16,841 nucleotides of DNA from Bacteroidota bacterium (GCA_029778965.1 JAKPBL010000538.1:1-16841), one strand, 5' to 3'; shown: positions 1-8,158, counted from the stretch's first letter. Translations and numbers: made by a program. Notes: generated by a model from the letters alone, not told the origin.

Positions 1-45
1 TTTAAACAGGCTTTCTTGTTTTAACCAGCAAAAATAGCGGTTTGT

Positions 46-53
46 TATCTTCG
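46..53 (+). promoter_or_regulatory. Putative -7 promoter box for the J-domain gene
   Basis: TATCTTCG differs at one position from the Bacteroidota -7 consensus TAnnTTTG and ends 10 bases before the ATG at 64. I see no convincing -33 TTTG at the right spacing. If used, transcription would start almost at the start codon and the 5' leader would be very short. Confidence 0.4.
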
Positions 54-63
54 TAAAACACCG

Positions 64-708
64 ATGACGCTAAAGGATTATTACGAAATACTGGAGCTGC
101 CGGCCGATGCATCGGCCGGAGATATCAAAAAAGCTTACCGGAAGCTGGCCATGCGCTACCACCCCGACCGCAACCACGCAAGTCCTTTTGCCCGGCATCA
201 CTTCCAGGAAGTCAGCGAAGCCTACACGGTTTTGTCGAACCCCGTTACCCGCAGCGAATACCACGAAAAAAGAAAGCGCCTGCATCCCGATGAAAAGCAT
301 CCCCGTTTTGTGCTGGTTGCGGGCGACCTGGTTCGGCAGGCGGCGGAGCTCGACCGGGAATGGCATGAGATGGACCTGTTCCGGATGGACCAGGAAGCGC
401 TCAGGCACCGCCTGCTGCAATTGCTGAACGACCGTCACCTACAGATCATGAATGAAGGCGCCACGGCCACCGAAAAAGAGCAGTTTTTCAAGTCAACGAT
501 ACATACCGCCGCACTACTGCCCTACCCGCTGCTGGCCGAGGTTTTGCCGAAGCTTACCCTCCTGTCAGCCGGCTATCCATCGGAAACGGCTTTACTGGCC
601 GGTTTTGAGCGAAAGCAGAAAAAAGAGTACCTGTGGAATAAATACCAGGGGTTTCTCGTGCTTTTTTTAGCTTTAGCCATTAGTTTACTGATTTACCTGA
701 CTGCCTAA
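64..708 (+). CDS. Tail-anchored J-domain (DnaJ-like) co-chaperone
   Basis: A 214-residue protein that should stimulate a DnaK/Hsp70 ATPase at a membrane. Residues 4 to about 70 form a J domain: DYYEIL opening, a basic helix II (KKAYRKLAMRYHPDRN) with the essential HPD at 33-35, then a helix III region with FQEVSEAYTVLS. There is no Gly/Phe-rich region, zinc-finger domain or DnaJ C-terminal domain, so this is a type III (class C) J protein, not canonical DnaJ. Residues of about 75-190 match no domain I recognise. Residues of about 195-213 are a hydrophobic helix ending the chain, so the protein is probably tail-anchored with the J domain in the cytoplasm. The ATG start places the J domain directly at the N terminus. 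Its stop is 9 bp before the lactonase-family gene, suggesting co-transcription. The client is unknown. Confidence 0.9.
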   Translation: MTLKDYYEILELPADASAGDIKKAYRKLAMRYHPDRNHASPFARHHFQEVSEAYTVLSNPVTRSEYHEKRKRLHPDEKHPRFVLVAGDLVRQAAELDREWHEMDLFRMDQEALRHRLLQLLNDRHLQIMNEGATATEKEQFFKSTIHTAALLPYPLLAEVLPKLTLLSAGYPSETALLAGFERKQKKEYLWNKYQGFLVLFLALAISLLIYLTA

Positions 709-717
709 AACCTCGTC

Positions 718-1842
718 ATGCGATTTATTACACTCTTATCGGGCTTACTTCTGATCACCTGTTTACAAGCCGGCGCCCAGCGCTACCGGATGTTCGTGGG
801 AACCTATACATCCGGCGCCAGCGAAGGCATTTATGTATTTGAATTCGATGCCGCCAGCGGGCAGGCGAGGCCGATCGATATAGCTAAAGGTGTTTCCAAT
901 CCTTCGTATGTAGCCGTGAGCAAAAACGGAAAGAACCTGTATGCCGTCAACGAAAACGAAGGCGCTCACGCTACCATCAGCGCTTTCTCGATCGACCCCT
1001 CGTCGGGCCGGCTGCAGTTTATCAACCAGAAACCGGCCCTGGGCGATGCGCCTTGTTATGTAACCGTTTCAGGAAAGAATAAATGGGTGATATCGGCCAA
1101 CTATACCGGCGGCAACCTGACGACTTACCAACTGGCGCCCGATGGCGGACTCACCGATGTTTATCAAACCATCCAGCATACGGGCAAAGGCGTTGATACG
1201 TCGAGGCAATCCACGCCACATGTGCACAGCACCATATTCGACCCGCAGGAGGATTACCTGCTGGTATCAGACCTGGGCCTCGATAAAGTATATGCATATA
1301 AATTCCAGGAAACAGCGAAGAGCAATCCTTTGCTGGCCGCTTCACCGAAGTCAGGTACAACTGTGCCCGGCAGCGGCCCGCGGCACCTGGTTTTCCATCC
1401 CAACCGCAAATGGTTTTACCTGGTGGAAGAAATGTCGGGGTATGTCAGCTCATGGAATTATAACAAGGGCAACATGTCGTCCACCGGCCGGGTCGATGCA
1501 CACGCCGAAGGTTATGCCGGCCGACGGGGAAGCGCCGACATCCATATTTCACCCGATGGCCGCTTTGTATATGCTTCCAACCGGTTTGAGGCGAACGATA
1601 TTGCGATCTTTAGCGTCGATAACCAAACCGGCGCCCTTACCCGCATTCACAACCAGGCGGTGGCCACCAAAAACCCGCGCAATTTCGTAATCAGTCCCGA
1701 CGGCAACTGGCTGCTCGTGGGCGGTCAGAACGACGATTTTATTGAAGTGTTCAGGCGCGACCAGCATACGGGCTTACTAACGGCAACGGGCCAGCGCATT
1801 TCCGTTCCCAATGCCGTCTGCATCCAGTTGTACCGCCTTTAA
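718..1842 (+). CDS. Lactonase-family seven-bladed beta-propeller protein (6-phosphogluconolactonase-like), exported
   Basis: A 374-residue protein of the YbhE/Pgl-type lactonase family (PF10282). Residues 1-20 are a signal peptide (MRFITLLSGLLLITCLQAGAQ), so the mature protein is periplasmic or secreted. Hallmarks are the opening FVGTYTSGASEGIYVFEFD, repeated blade motifs (SNPSYVAVSKNGKNLYAVNE, GPRHLVFHPNRKWFYLVEE, ISPDGRFVYASNR, NFVISPDGNWLLVGGQ) and PHVHSTIFDPQEDYLLVSDLG. Length fits the family. Some members hydrolyse 6-phosphogluconolactone in the cytoplasm; the signal peptide here argues against a role in the pentose phosphate pathway and for another sugar lactone or an unknown extracytoplasmic substrate. 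It follows the J-protein gene by 9 bp. Its stop overlaps the stop of the convergent serine hydrolase gene, with no terminator between them. Confidence 0.92.
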   Translation: MRFITLLSGLLLITCLQAGAQRYRMFVGTYTSGASEGIYVFEFDAASGQARPIDIAKGVSNPSYVAVSKNGKNLYAVNENEGAHATISAFSIDPSSGRLQFINQKPALGDAPCYVTVSGKNKWVISANYTGGNLTTYQLAPDGGLTDVYQTIQHTGKGVDTSRQSTPHVHSTIFDPQEDYLLVSDLGLDKVYAYKFQETAKSNPLLAASPKSGTTVPGSGPRHLVFHPNRKWFYLVEEMSGYVSSWNYNKGNMSSTGRVDAHAEGYAGRRGSADIHISPDGRFVYASNRFEANDIAIFSVDNQTGALTRIHNQAVATKNPRNFVISPDGNWLLVGGQNDDFIEVFRRDQHTGLLTATGQRISVPNAVCIQLYRL

Positions 1843-3221
1843 GACGAAGGCAGGGCATCGAGCATACTTTTTACAAAAGCAGAAAAGTTAAATCCTTCGC
1901 CGGCGGTTTGTCCCAGGCGAACCAGCACCAGGTTTCTCGAAGGAATGATCACCACGTACTGCCCTTCATACCCGTCTGCATAATACATATCGGATGGCAG
2001 CGCGGGAAAGCGACCGCCCGCATTCAGCCAAAACTGGTAGCCATATTCATGCATCGGCGCAACGGGAACGGGCGTAACAGTTTGACCGACCCAGCCTTCG
2101 GGTAAAATGCGGACGCCGTTGCAAACACCGTCGTTCAGGTACAGGAGGCCAAAGCGCGCCCAGTCGCGCGCCGTGGCAAAAGCATACGACGAACCGACAA
2201 TGGTGCCGTTCGCATCGGGCTCGAGCACCATCGACCGGATACCGGCGGGATGGAACAGCCGCTGCTGCGGAAACAGGTAATACTCTTTTTCGCCTACTGT
2301 TTGACGAACGATGCCTGCGATGATATTCGAATTGCCGCTGGAATAATAAAACTTCGAGCCCGGGGCATCGCGCAAGGGGCGGGCGGCGGCAAACCCACCC
2401 ATGTCGGCCGCCTTGTAGAGCATATTGGTGGCATCGGTGGGTTTCGTGTATTTCTCTTCAAAATCAAGGCCGCTCACCTGTTGCAAAAGGTCTTTCAGTG
2501 TTATTTTCTCACGGCCATCAGCAGCCGAACGCCAGGCAGCCACCGGCGCCGGCGCCGGCGGATCGAGCCGGCCGTCTTTTACGAGTACCCCCGTCAGGGC
2601 GCCCGTTATGCTCTTGGCCATCGACCAGCCCAGCAAAGGCATGGAAGCCGTATAGCCGTCGCCATAAGCCTCGCCGACCAGTTGACCGCGATATACGACC
2701 AGCACAGCCCTGGTACGCACGGGGTGGGTAGTATCTTTTTCCTGGAAGGCTTTGCCGATAGCCGTGTTGAGGCGCTGCCTGTCTACGCCGGCAGGCAGGG
2801 TATCGGGCAGGCGGTCGCCCGCGGGCCACCAATTGCTGTCGGCCGCAACAGGAGCAGCAAAAGCCGGCAGTGGCTGTTTTCGGATATCCGTTTCCGTTAT
2901 ACCCGTCACCAGCGTGCAGCCAAGCCCCGCGCGATAGATCGCTTTCCGGCGGGCGAGGCCGAAAACCGATGCGGTCACCGAACTGTCGTTATCGTTGCGG
3001 GAAATAGACGCCAGGCGCAACGGGCCGCTGCCCAGTTCCTCAGCTTTTACCGAGGCAAGCGATCTGCCCGCCAGGAAACTGCAACTGCAGGCCATCTTGG
3101 CGCTGTATCCTGAAATAATGGGCAAGGCAGTCCAGGCGTACCGAACGGCCACCGCCAGCAGCAGCAATACCGGTAATACTAAAAGGCGAACGAGTACCGG
3201 CCTTGATTTATTTTTCGACAT
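1839..3221 (-). CDS. Membrane-anchored serine hydrolase, beta-lactamase/class C PBP family (6-aminohexanoate-dimer hydrolase-like)
   Basis: A 460-residue protein of the beta-lactamase-related SxxK family (PF00144). Residues of about 10-30 are a single hydrophobic helix that should act as signal anchor, leaving the domain in the periplasm. The catalytic SxxK is S200-M-A-K203 within GWSMAKSITG. The second motif is YYSSGNSN (about 292-299), where Tyr should be the base and Ser takes the place of Asn in the usual YxN; this YxS form occurs in the 6-aminohexanoate-dimer hydrolase (NylB-like) group. DGYEGQYVVIIP (about 417-428) occupies the place of the KTG-type strand. Residues 31-140 are a poorly conserved N-terminal extension. 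The substrate cannot be predicted: ester, amide or peptide are all possible, and true beta-lactamase activity is unlikely. It lies 4 bp downstream of the DUF4421 gene and is probably in one operon with it. Confidence 0.9.
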   Translation of the reverse strand: MSKNKSRPVLVRLLVLPVLLLLAVAVRYAWTALPIISGYSAKMACSCSFLAGRSLASVKAEELGSGPLRLASISRNDNDSSVTASVFGLARRKAIYRAGLGCTLVTGITETDIRKQPLPAFAAPVAADSNWWPAGDRLPDTLPAGVDRQRLNTAIGKAFQEKDTTHPVRTRAVLVVYRGQLVGEAYGDGYTASMPLLGWSMAKSITGALTGVLVKDGRLDPPAPAPVAAWRSAADGREKITLKDLLQQVSGLDFEEKYTKPTDATNMLYKAADMGGFAAARPLRDAPGSKFYYSSGNSNIIAGIVRQTVGEKEYYLFPQQRLFHPAGIRSMVLEPDANGTIVGSSYAFATARDWARFGLLYLNDGVCNGVRILPEGWVGQTVTPVPVAPMHEYGYQFWLNAGGRFPALPSDMYYADGYEGQYVVIIPSRNLVLVRLGQTAGEGFNFSAFVKSMLDALPSS

Positions 3222-3225
3222 GATG

Positions 3226-4254
3226 TTAGTGTTTGGGATCGAGCACCCGGAGCCGACGCTTCAAACGCGGTCCCGGCACAAATCTATGGGCAATATTAAA
3301 GCGATAATTACCCGTGCTGAAAATAGCCGGGTCGCTCCAGCCCAGGTTACGCAGTGCCAGCCGATTGGGTGTATTGGTGAACGAAACCATCCACCGGTCG
3401 CTGTTGTAGCCCGCTGCCCCCCTGAAAATAAAACCCGGGCTCAGGGTGAAACGGGTATGCGCCTCGTCGCCGGTTCGGGTTTCTGCCAGCCCCAGGTGCA
3501 GATTTGCGGTAGCCGCCGCTGTTACAAAAAAATGACGGGCTATCACTAACGTATAGGCATAGCCGCCACCGGGGCCGGCCTGCAGCCATTTTATGTTGTC
3601 GATATTACGCTGTGAAAAATCGTTTTCCTTCGCCCTCGGCACAAAACTGCTGTCGGCCCTTATTACCGCGCCGTGCAACTCGGCGCCATACAGCCAGGTA
3701 CCTGCAGAGCGAAGCTGCCATTCGTTTTGCATAAACGGCGCTGCAAAAGAAAAACGGTTGCCATTGGTCAGGCGGTAAACAGCCAGCCCGTACAGGTTCA
3801 GCCGGATATCAGGCCGCACATACCATTCGGCTGGCGCTACGCCGGGATAAGCTATGGCGTCGGTATAATATCCCCGGTAATTCTGTCCGTAAAAATCAAC
3901 GACCCAGCGCCGGCGATAAATATGCGCCTGCAGGTCGAGGTATTTCGTACGGCCCTTCTCGTCGTCGTTGTTCAGCACCGGCGCCCGGTAGGCCAGGTTT
4001 AGGGTAAACGACCGGTAAGTAACACCGACACCCACATTGAAAGTGGTGTTGGGCAGGTACTTCAGCCGGTGATCCTCGCTTCGAAAATTGACGGTGGTAT
4101 ATTTCTGCGAGAAATAGAACCGACCGGTCAATAACGAGTCGTATAAACGGATATACGCCGTATCGGGTCTCACCCGCTGGCCCACCGCCGTCATGGAACC
4201 CGGCAACAGCAGGACCAGGAACAGCACCGGCATAAAAACGCTGGTTTGCTTCAT
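3226..4254 (-). CDS. DUF4421 family protein, probable outer-membrane beta-barrel
   Basis: A 342-residue protein that I match to DUF4421 (PF14391), a Bacteroidota family of unknown function. Residues 1-25 are a signal peptide (ending SMTAVGQ). The rest is rich in alternating aromatic and polar strands (for example FNVGVGVTYRSFTLNLAYRAP, KYLDLQAHIYRRRWVVDFYGQ) and has many Tyr, Arg and Asn residues, as expected of an outer-membrane barrel. FYGQNYRGYYTD and the late FTLSPGFIFRGAAGYN fit the family. The chain ends in a basic stretch (RLKRRLRVLDPKH) rather than the C-terminal aromatic residue of many porins. It is the first gene of a two-gene unit with the serine hydrolase (4 bp gap) and is divergent from the ABC-F gene across 56 bp. 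Function unknown. Confidence 0.82.
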   Translation of the reverse strand: MKQTSVFMPVLFLVLLLPGSMTAVGQRVRPDTAYIRLYDSLLTGRFYFSQKYTTVNFRSEDHRLKYLPNTTFNVGVGVTYRSFTLNLAYRAPVLNNDDEKGRTKYLDLQAHIYRRRWVVDFYGQNYRGYYTDAIAYPGVAPAEWYVRPDIRLNLYGLAVYRLTNGNRFSFAAPFMQNEWQLRSAGTWLYGAELHGAVIRADSSFVPRAKENDFSQRNIDNIKWLQAGPGGGYAYTLVIARHFFVTAAATANLHLGLAETRTGDEAHTRFTLSPGFIFRGAAGYNSDRWMVSFTNTPNRLALRNLGWSDPAIFSTGNYRFNIAHRFVPGPRLKRRLRVLDPKH

Positions 4255-4298
4255 ACAATCAATACAAATATGCAGTAAATAAAAAATTGCGCCATGCT

Positions 4299-4306
4299 TA
4301 TCTTTG
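4299..4306 (+). promoter_or_regulatory. Putative -7 promoter box of the ABC-F gene
   Basis: TATCTTTG is an exact match to the Bacteroidota -7 consensus TAnnTTTG. It ends only 4 bases before the ATG at 4311, so a transcript starting at the usual distance would be leaderless or nearly so. A -33 TTTG is not evident. The position supports 4311 as the start rather than the upstream in-frame TTG at 4287. Confidence 0.5.
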
Positions 4307-4310
4307 CGCC

Positions 4311-6185
4311 ATGCATTATGTTTCTGTTGAGGGATTAACCAAGAGTTATGGCACCAAACCTCTTTTCAAGAATATCTCTTTTCACATCGAGGAAGGTGAC
4401 AAAATTGCCCTGGTAGCCCGGAACGGATCGGGTAAATCGACCCTGCTGAGGATTCTGGCAGGCAGAGAAGTGGCCGATGAAGGCAAATGCTGGATACACA
4501 AAGACGTTACGGTGGCGCTGTTCGACCAGGAACCGGTGTTCCGCGATGACTGGTCGGTGCTGGACAATATTTTCCACCATGAACACCCCACGCTCAACGC
4601 CATTAAGGCTTTTGAGCTGGCAAGCGAGTCGGAAAACAGCGACATGATGAACGCTGCTATCGTGCGGATGGATGAAACCGGTGGCTGGGATTTCGACGCC
4701 AAAGTGAAACAGATATTGGGAAAGCTCAATATCCATCATTTAAGCCAGCCGGTGGGACCATTGAGCGGCGGACAAAAAAAACGGGTTGCCCTGGCCCGCA
4801 CATTGATCGATATCGGCTTTGAGCACAAGCACAACCTGCTCATCATGGACGAGCCCACCAACCACCTCGACGTGGAAACCGTTGAATGGCTGGAACACTA
4901 CCTGAACCAGGAAAAGCTCACCCTGCTGCTGGTTACGCACGACCGTTATTTTCTCGACGATGTATGTAACGAGATCTGGGAGCTCGACGATGAAGGGCTC
5001 TATGTATATAAGGGCGACTACGAAAATTTCATGGAGAAAAAAGCGGCCCGGCAAGAGCAGCAGGCCGCCACGATTGACAAAGCGAAGAACCTTTACAGGA
5101 AGGAGCTGGAATGGATGCGAAAGCAGCCGAGGGCCAGAACCACCAAATCAAAAAGCAGGATCGATCGTTTCCAGGGTGTGGAAACAAAGGCAAAACAGCG
5201 GCTGGATGAACAGCAGCTTGAGCTGCAGTTGAAAATGAGCCGGCTGGGCGGCAAAGTGATCGAATTGAAAAAACTGTATAAGTCGTTCGGCGAAAAGTCC
5301 ATTTTAAAAGGCTTCGACTATACGTTCAAAAAAGGAGAGCGCATCGGCGTGGTAGGAAAGAACGGCGTGGGCAAATCGACTTTTCTATCCATTCTGCAGG
5401 GCAGCGAAGCACCCGACAGCGGCAAAGTGAATATTGGCGATACCGTTGTATTTGGCTATTATTCGCAAGCCGGCCTGCAATGGAAAGAAGACATGCGGGT
5501 GATCGAATATGTGAAAACGTTTGCGGAGAGCTTTCCGCTTGCGGGCGGCGGCAGCCTGAATGCGGCGCAGTTCCTGCAACTGTTTCTCTTCAACGCCGAA
5601 CAACAATACAGCTATATCAGCCAGTTGAGCGGTGGCGAAAAGAAAAGACTGTTGCTCCTGACCATTCTTTTCCGAAACCCGAATTTCCTGATACTCGACG
5701 AACCTACCAACGACCTCGACCTTCCTACCCTTTCGGTGCTCGAGAATTTTCTTTCCGAATTCCAGGGCTGTCTTTTGATCGTATCGCACGACCGGTATTT
5801 TATGGACAGGCTGGCGGAGCATCTTTTTGTATTTGAAGGCGATGGAATGATCAGGGATTTCCCGGGCAATTATTCACAATACCGCGACTGGCTTAAAGAA
5901 CAGGAGCCCACCTCGGTCGCCAAAAGAGAGGAAGCCGCGGCAAAGACGGCAGAGCCGGCGCCCGAGGCCAGGAAGAAAATGTCGTTCAAGGAAAAACGGG
6001 AATTTGAGTTGCTTGAAAAAGAGATTGCCGGCCTGGAAGAAGAAAAATCGGTATTGGCTGCCGAAATGAGCACAGGCAATACCGGTTATGAAAGAATGCA
6101 GACCATTGCCGGGCGGCTGACGGAAATAAGCAATGAACTGGAAGAAAAAGAAATGCGCTGGCTGGAGTTAAGCGAACTGGCGTGA
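4311..6185 (+). CDS. ABC-F family ATPase, Uup-like (ribosome-associated)
   Basis: A 624-residue cytoplasmic protein with two ATP-binding cassettes and no membrane segments. NBD1: Walker A ARNGSGKST (36-44), signature LSGGQ (151-155), Walker B LLIMDEPTNHLD with D180/E181, and H-loop THDRYF (209-214). NBD2: Walker A GKNGVGKST (349-357), LSGGE (439-443), ILDEPTNDLD with D463/E464, and SHDRYF (492-497). Between them, about 240-310, is a charged helical linker (the P-site tRNA interaction motif region) with KQPRARTTKSKSRIDRF. Residues of about 555-624 form a C-terminal coiled coil, as in Uup. ABC-F proteins bind the ribosomal E site and relieve stalled translation; some give antibiotic resistance, but nothing here marks this as a resistance type. 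Walker A of NBD1 starts with Ala instead of Gly, which I believe is common in this group. The ATG at 4311 gives the family N terminus (MHYVSVEGLTKSYG). Confidence 0.94.
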   Translation: MHYVSVEGLTKSYGTKPLFKNISFHIEEGDKIALVARNGSGKSTLLRILAGREVADEGKCWIHKDVTVALFDQEPVFRDDWSVLDNIFHHEHPTLNAIKAFELASESENSDMMNAAIVRMDETGGWDFDAKVKQILGKLNIHHLSQPVGPLSGGQKKRVALARTLIDIGFEHKHNLLIMDEPTNHLDVETVEWLEHYLNQEKLTLLLVTHDRYFLDDVCNEIWELDDEGLYVYKGDYENFMEKKAARQEQQAATIDKAKNLYRKELEWMRKQPRARTTKSKSRIDRFQGVETKAKQRLDEQQLELQLKMSRLGGKVIELKKLYKSFGEKSILKGFDYTFKKGERIGVVGKNGVGKSTFLSILQGSEAPDSGKVNIGDTVVFGYYSQAGLQWKEDMRVIEYVKTFAESFPLAGGGSLNAAQFLQLFLFNAEQQYSYISQLSGGEKKRLLLLTILFRNPNFLILDEPTNDLDLPTLSVLENFLSEFQGCLLIVSHDRYFMDRLAEHLFVFEGDGMIRDFPGNYSQYRDWLKEQEPTSVAKREEAAAKTAEPAPEARKKMSFKEKREFELLEKEIAGLEEEKSVLAAEMSTGNTGYERMQTIAGRLTEISNELEEKEMRWLELSELA

Positions 6186-7376
6186 AAAGCGAAATAACAA
6201 GGCGGTAGCGGCGCAAATGAGCCCGACTACCAGCCAGGTAAACCGAAAGCTGGTGGCATCTGCCAGTTGCGCCGTTAAAAACGGGCCGATGGTTTGCGCG
6301 GTTGACCAGGCCATGGTAAACAGGGCTGCATATTCACCCCGGTTGTGGTTCCTGCTTCGCGCTATCCAGAAGCTGTTCATAAAAGGCATGGCCAGTATTT
6401 CGCCGATGGTGATCAATACGGCCAGCGAAACAGCCATCCAGTACCTGACAGGGCCGATGGCAAGCACCAGGTAGTACAGGGCTACGACCATAACGCCCCA
6501 GGAGATGATCTTTATAGGCTTGCCATACGCTTCCAGCTTATACACCAGTATCATTTCCACCAGCACGATGATCAAACCATTTAAGGCCATCATGAAGCCG
6601 ATGCCCGGCTCAGAGAAATTCATTTCCTTTTTGAAATAGACCGACACCGTGCTGAATAACTGGAAGAAGCAGCAGGAAAAGATCGTGACCAGCACAATGA
6701 AATACAGGTAAACCTTGTCGCGGTAAACAGAGTCGCCCTGGGGTATGACACCGGCCGACGATTTTTTTTCCATTGCTACCGTCTTCCCGATGTTTCGCAA
6801 AAAAAGCCACATTAAAATGGCGGCAAGAAAGTTGGTAAACCCATCGACCCGGAAAAGCCAGGCATAGCTGAACCGGGCAATAACGCCGCCGGTAGCGCTG
6901 CCAACCGCCCATCCAAGGTTAACCGCGAGGCGGTTGAGCGAATAAGACCGCGTTCTGTTCTCAACACTGCAATAGTAGGCAATCGCCGTGGAGTTGGCCG
7001 GGCGAAAAGCTTCATTCACCAGGCTCAGCAGGAAGGTCACCAGGCTGATCGAATGAAGGCTATGCATGTGGCCCAACAGCCAGAACAGCACTGCGCCGCC
7101 CAATAAGGCAACGAGCTGTACCTTGTAAAAACCGATCCGGTCGGTGAGTTTACCACCGAGGTAGGCGCCCACAAAAGAGCCAGCGCCGAAGCACCCGTAC
7201 ACAAATCCTGCCTGCGACAGGGAGTAGCCCATGGCCGGGCTGGTCATGTACAGGCTCAGGAACGGCACCACCATGGTACCGCTGCGATTGATCAGCATGA
7301 TCAGCGACAGCAGCCAGGTTTCGCGCGATAAGCCGGCGTAGGCATTCTTGTAATGGGAAACAGCAGAAAGCAACAT
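6168..7376 (-). CDS. Major facilitator superfamily transporter, drug:H+ antiporter-like
   Basis: A 402-residue inner-membrane protein with about 12 hydrophobic segments. MFS motif A after TM2 is GGKLTDRIGFYKVQ. A helix 4-5 region has NEAFRPANSTAIAYYCS and NRTRSYSLNRLAVNLGWAVGSATGG, the pattern of MdtH/DHA1-type permeases. A central cytoplasmic loop (about 205-220, KKSSAGVIPQGDSVYRDK) separates the two halves. Proton-coupled export of a small molecule is likely; the substrate is not predictable. The 3' end overlaps the convergent ABC-F gene by 18 bp. The start at 7376 is supported by an exact -7 box 7 bp upstream. Confidence 0.88.
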   Translation of the reverse strand: MLLSAVSHYKNAYAGLSRETWLLSLIMLINRSGTMVVPFLSLYMTSPAMGYSLSQAGFVYGCFGAGSFVGAYLGGKLTDRIGFYKVQLVALLGGAVLFWLLGHMHSLHSISLVTFLLSLVNEAFRPANSTAIAYYCSVENRTRSYSLNRLAVNLGWAVGSATGGVIARFSYAWLFRVDGFTNFLAAILMWLFLRNIGKTVAMEKKSSAGVIPQGDSVYRDKVYLYFIVLVTIFSCCFFQLFSTVSVYFKKEMNFSEPGIGFMMALNGLIIVLVEMILVYKLEAYGKPIKIISWGVMVVALYYLVLAIGPVRYWMAVSLAVLITIGEILAMPFMNSFWIARSRNHNRGEYAALFTMAWSTAQTIGPFLTAQLADATSFRFTWLVVGLICAATALLFRFSRQFA

Positions 7377-7383
7377 GGCGGCA

Positions 7384-7415
7384 CAAATATATCCTCTGCC
7401 GCCATGTTTATGAAA
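7384..7415 (-). promoter_or_regulatory. Putative promoter of the MFS gene
   Basis: On the minus strand, TATATTTG (7391-7384) matches the -7 consensus TAnnTTTG exactly. TTTC, one base off the -33 TTTG, lies 20 bp upstream (7415-7412). The box ends 7 bases before the ATG, so the transcript should have little or no leader. The site lies in the 50-bp gap downstream of the DUF4197 gene and implies independent transcription of the transporter. Confidence 0.5.
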
Positions 7416-7426
7416 GGGAGAGTGAT

Positions 7427-8158
7427 TTAGCTGCCAAATACTTTTTTCAGTATCTCGGTAGCGCGGGCGGCAGGGTCTTTCCGTATCTTCTTTTCTTCAT
7501 CGGCCACGTAATGGAAAATACCGTCCATCGCCCTGCCGGTAACAAAACCCGCGAGGTCGGAGTTGACCGGTTTCAGCGAAAATTTGTTATACGTATCGAA
7601 TACGTCTTTCCAGTATTTGGTAGCACCGGTTTTTTGCAAGGCCTGCTCAATGACCGGGCGGAAAGACGCCGTCAGTTGCGAAGTGGTTGTTTTGCGGAGA
7701 TATCCGGTGGCGGCAGTATCGGTTCCGCGAAGAATGCCCAGCGCATCCTGCACGCTCATCGATTTTACCGCATTCACAAAAATCGGCGCTGCCGATTTGG
7801 ACGCTTCTTCAGCGGCCCGGTTCATGCTTAAAATCGCATCGTCGACCAGCTTCCCCATACCGATGGCCCGCAGTTTCGATTCCACTTTCTGCGCTTCTTC
7901 GGGCATCAGCACTTTAACGGCGGCATCTTTAAAAAAGCCGTCGGTCATTGACAACTTGTCGGCGCTTTTCTGTGCACCGAGAGTAAGCGCTTCTTTAAGA
8001 CCGGCAATGATTTCGTCGGATGACAGGCCCGTACCCTGGCCGGATGCACCGCCCAGTATATCGCCTGCTTTTTTAAGAATGGAACCGCCATTGTTCTGCG
8101 CGGTGCAACCCGAGGCCAGCACACTGCAAATGCCCAGGGTAAAAAATAGTTTTCGCAT
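7427..8158 (-). CDS. DUF4197 family lipoprotein
   Basis: A 243-residue protein matching DUF4197, a family of unknown function found in many Gram-negative bacteria. The signal peptide ends in the lipobox L-A-S-G-C with the lipidated Cys at 18 (MRKLFFTLGICSVLASGC). The family core follows: GLSSDEIIAGLKEALTLGAQ, then an alpha-helical region with FFKDAAVKVLMPEEAQKVE, ILSMNRAAEEASKSAAPIF and YWKDVFDTYNKF, and the C-terminal block with VTGRAMDGIFHYVADEEKKIR. A glycine-rich stretch (24-44) links anchor and domain. Length is normal. It is transcribed away from the FKBP gene and has no clear operon partner. Confidence 0.9.
   Translation of the reverse strand: MRKLFFTLGICSVLASGCTAQNNGGSILKKAGDILGGASGQGTGLSSDEIIAGLKEALTLGAQKSADKLSMTDGFFKDAAVKVLMPEEAQKVESKLRAIGMGKLVDDAILSMNRAAEEASKSAAPIFVNAVKSMSVQDALGILRGTDTAATGYLRKTTTSQLTASFRPVIEQALQKTGATKYWKDVFDTYNKFSLKPVNSDLAGFVTGRAMDGIFHYVADEEKKIRKDPAARATEILKKVFGS

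Noticed and set aside
2543..2561. GCCGGC triplet-like repeat in the serine hydrolase gene
   Set aside because: It encodes a short Ala-Pro linker (PAPAPV) and is explained by the amino-acid repeat in G/C-rich codons.
2250..3113. Open frame (287 codons) on the plus strand opposite the serine hydrolase
   Set aside because: Arg/Ala-rich translation without motifs; the hydrolase on the other strand has its catalytic SxxK and the expected length.
1839..3221. Serine hydrolase as a true class C beta-lactamase
   Set aside because: The YxN and KTG motifs are not in their beta-lactamase form, and the protein has a membrane anchor and N-terminal extension.
4311..6185. ABC-F gene as an antibiotic resistance determinant
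   Set aside because: The linker and C-terminal coiled coil fit housekeeping Uup-type proteins, and there is no resistance gene or mobile-element context.
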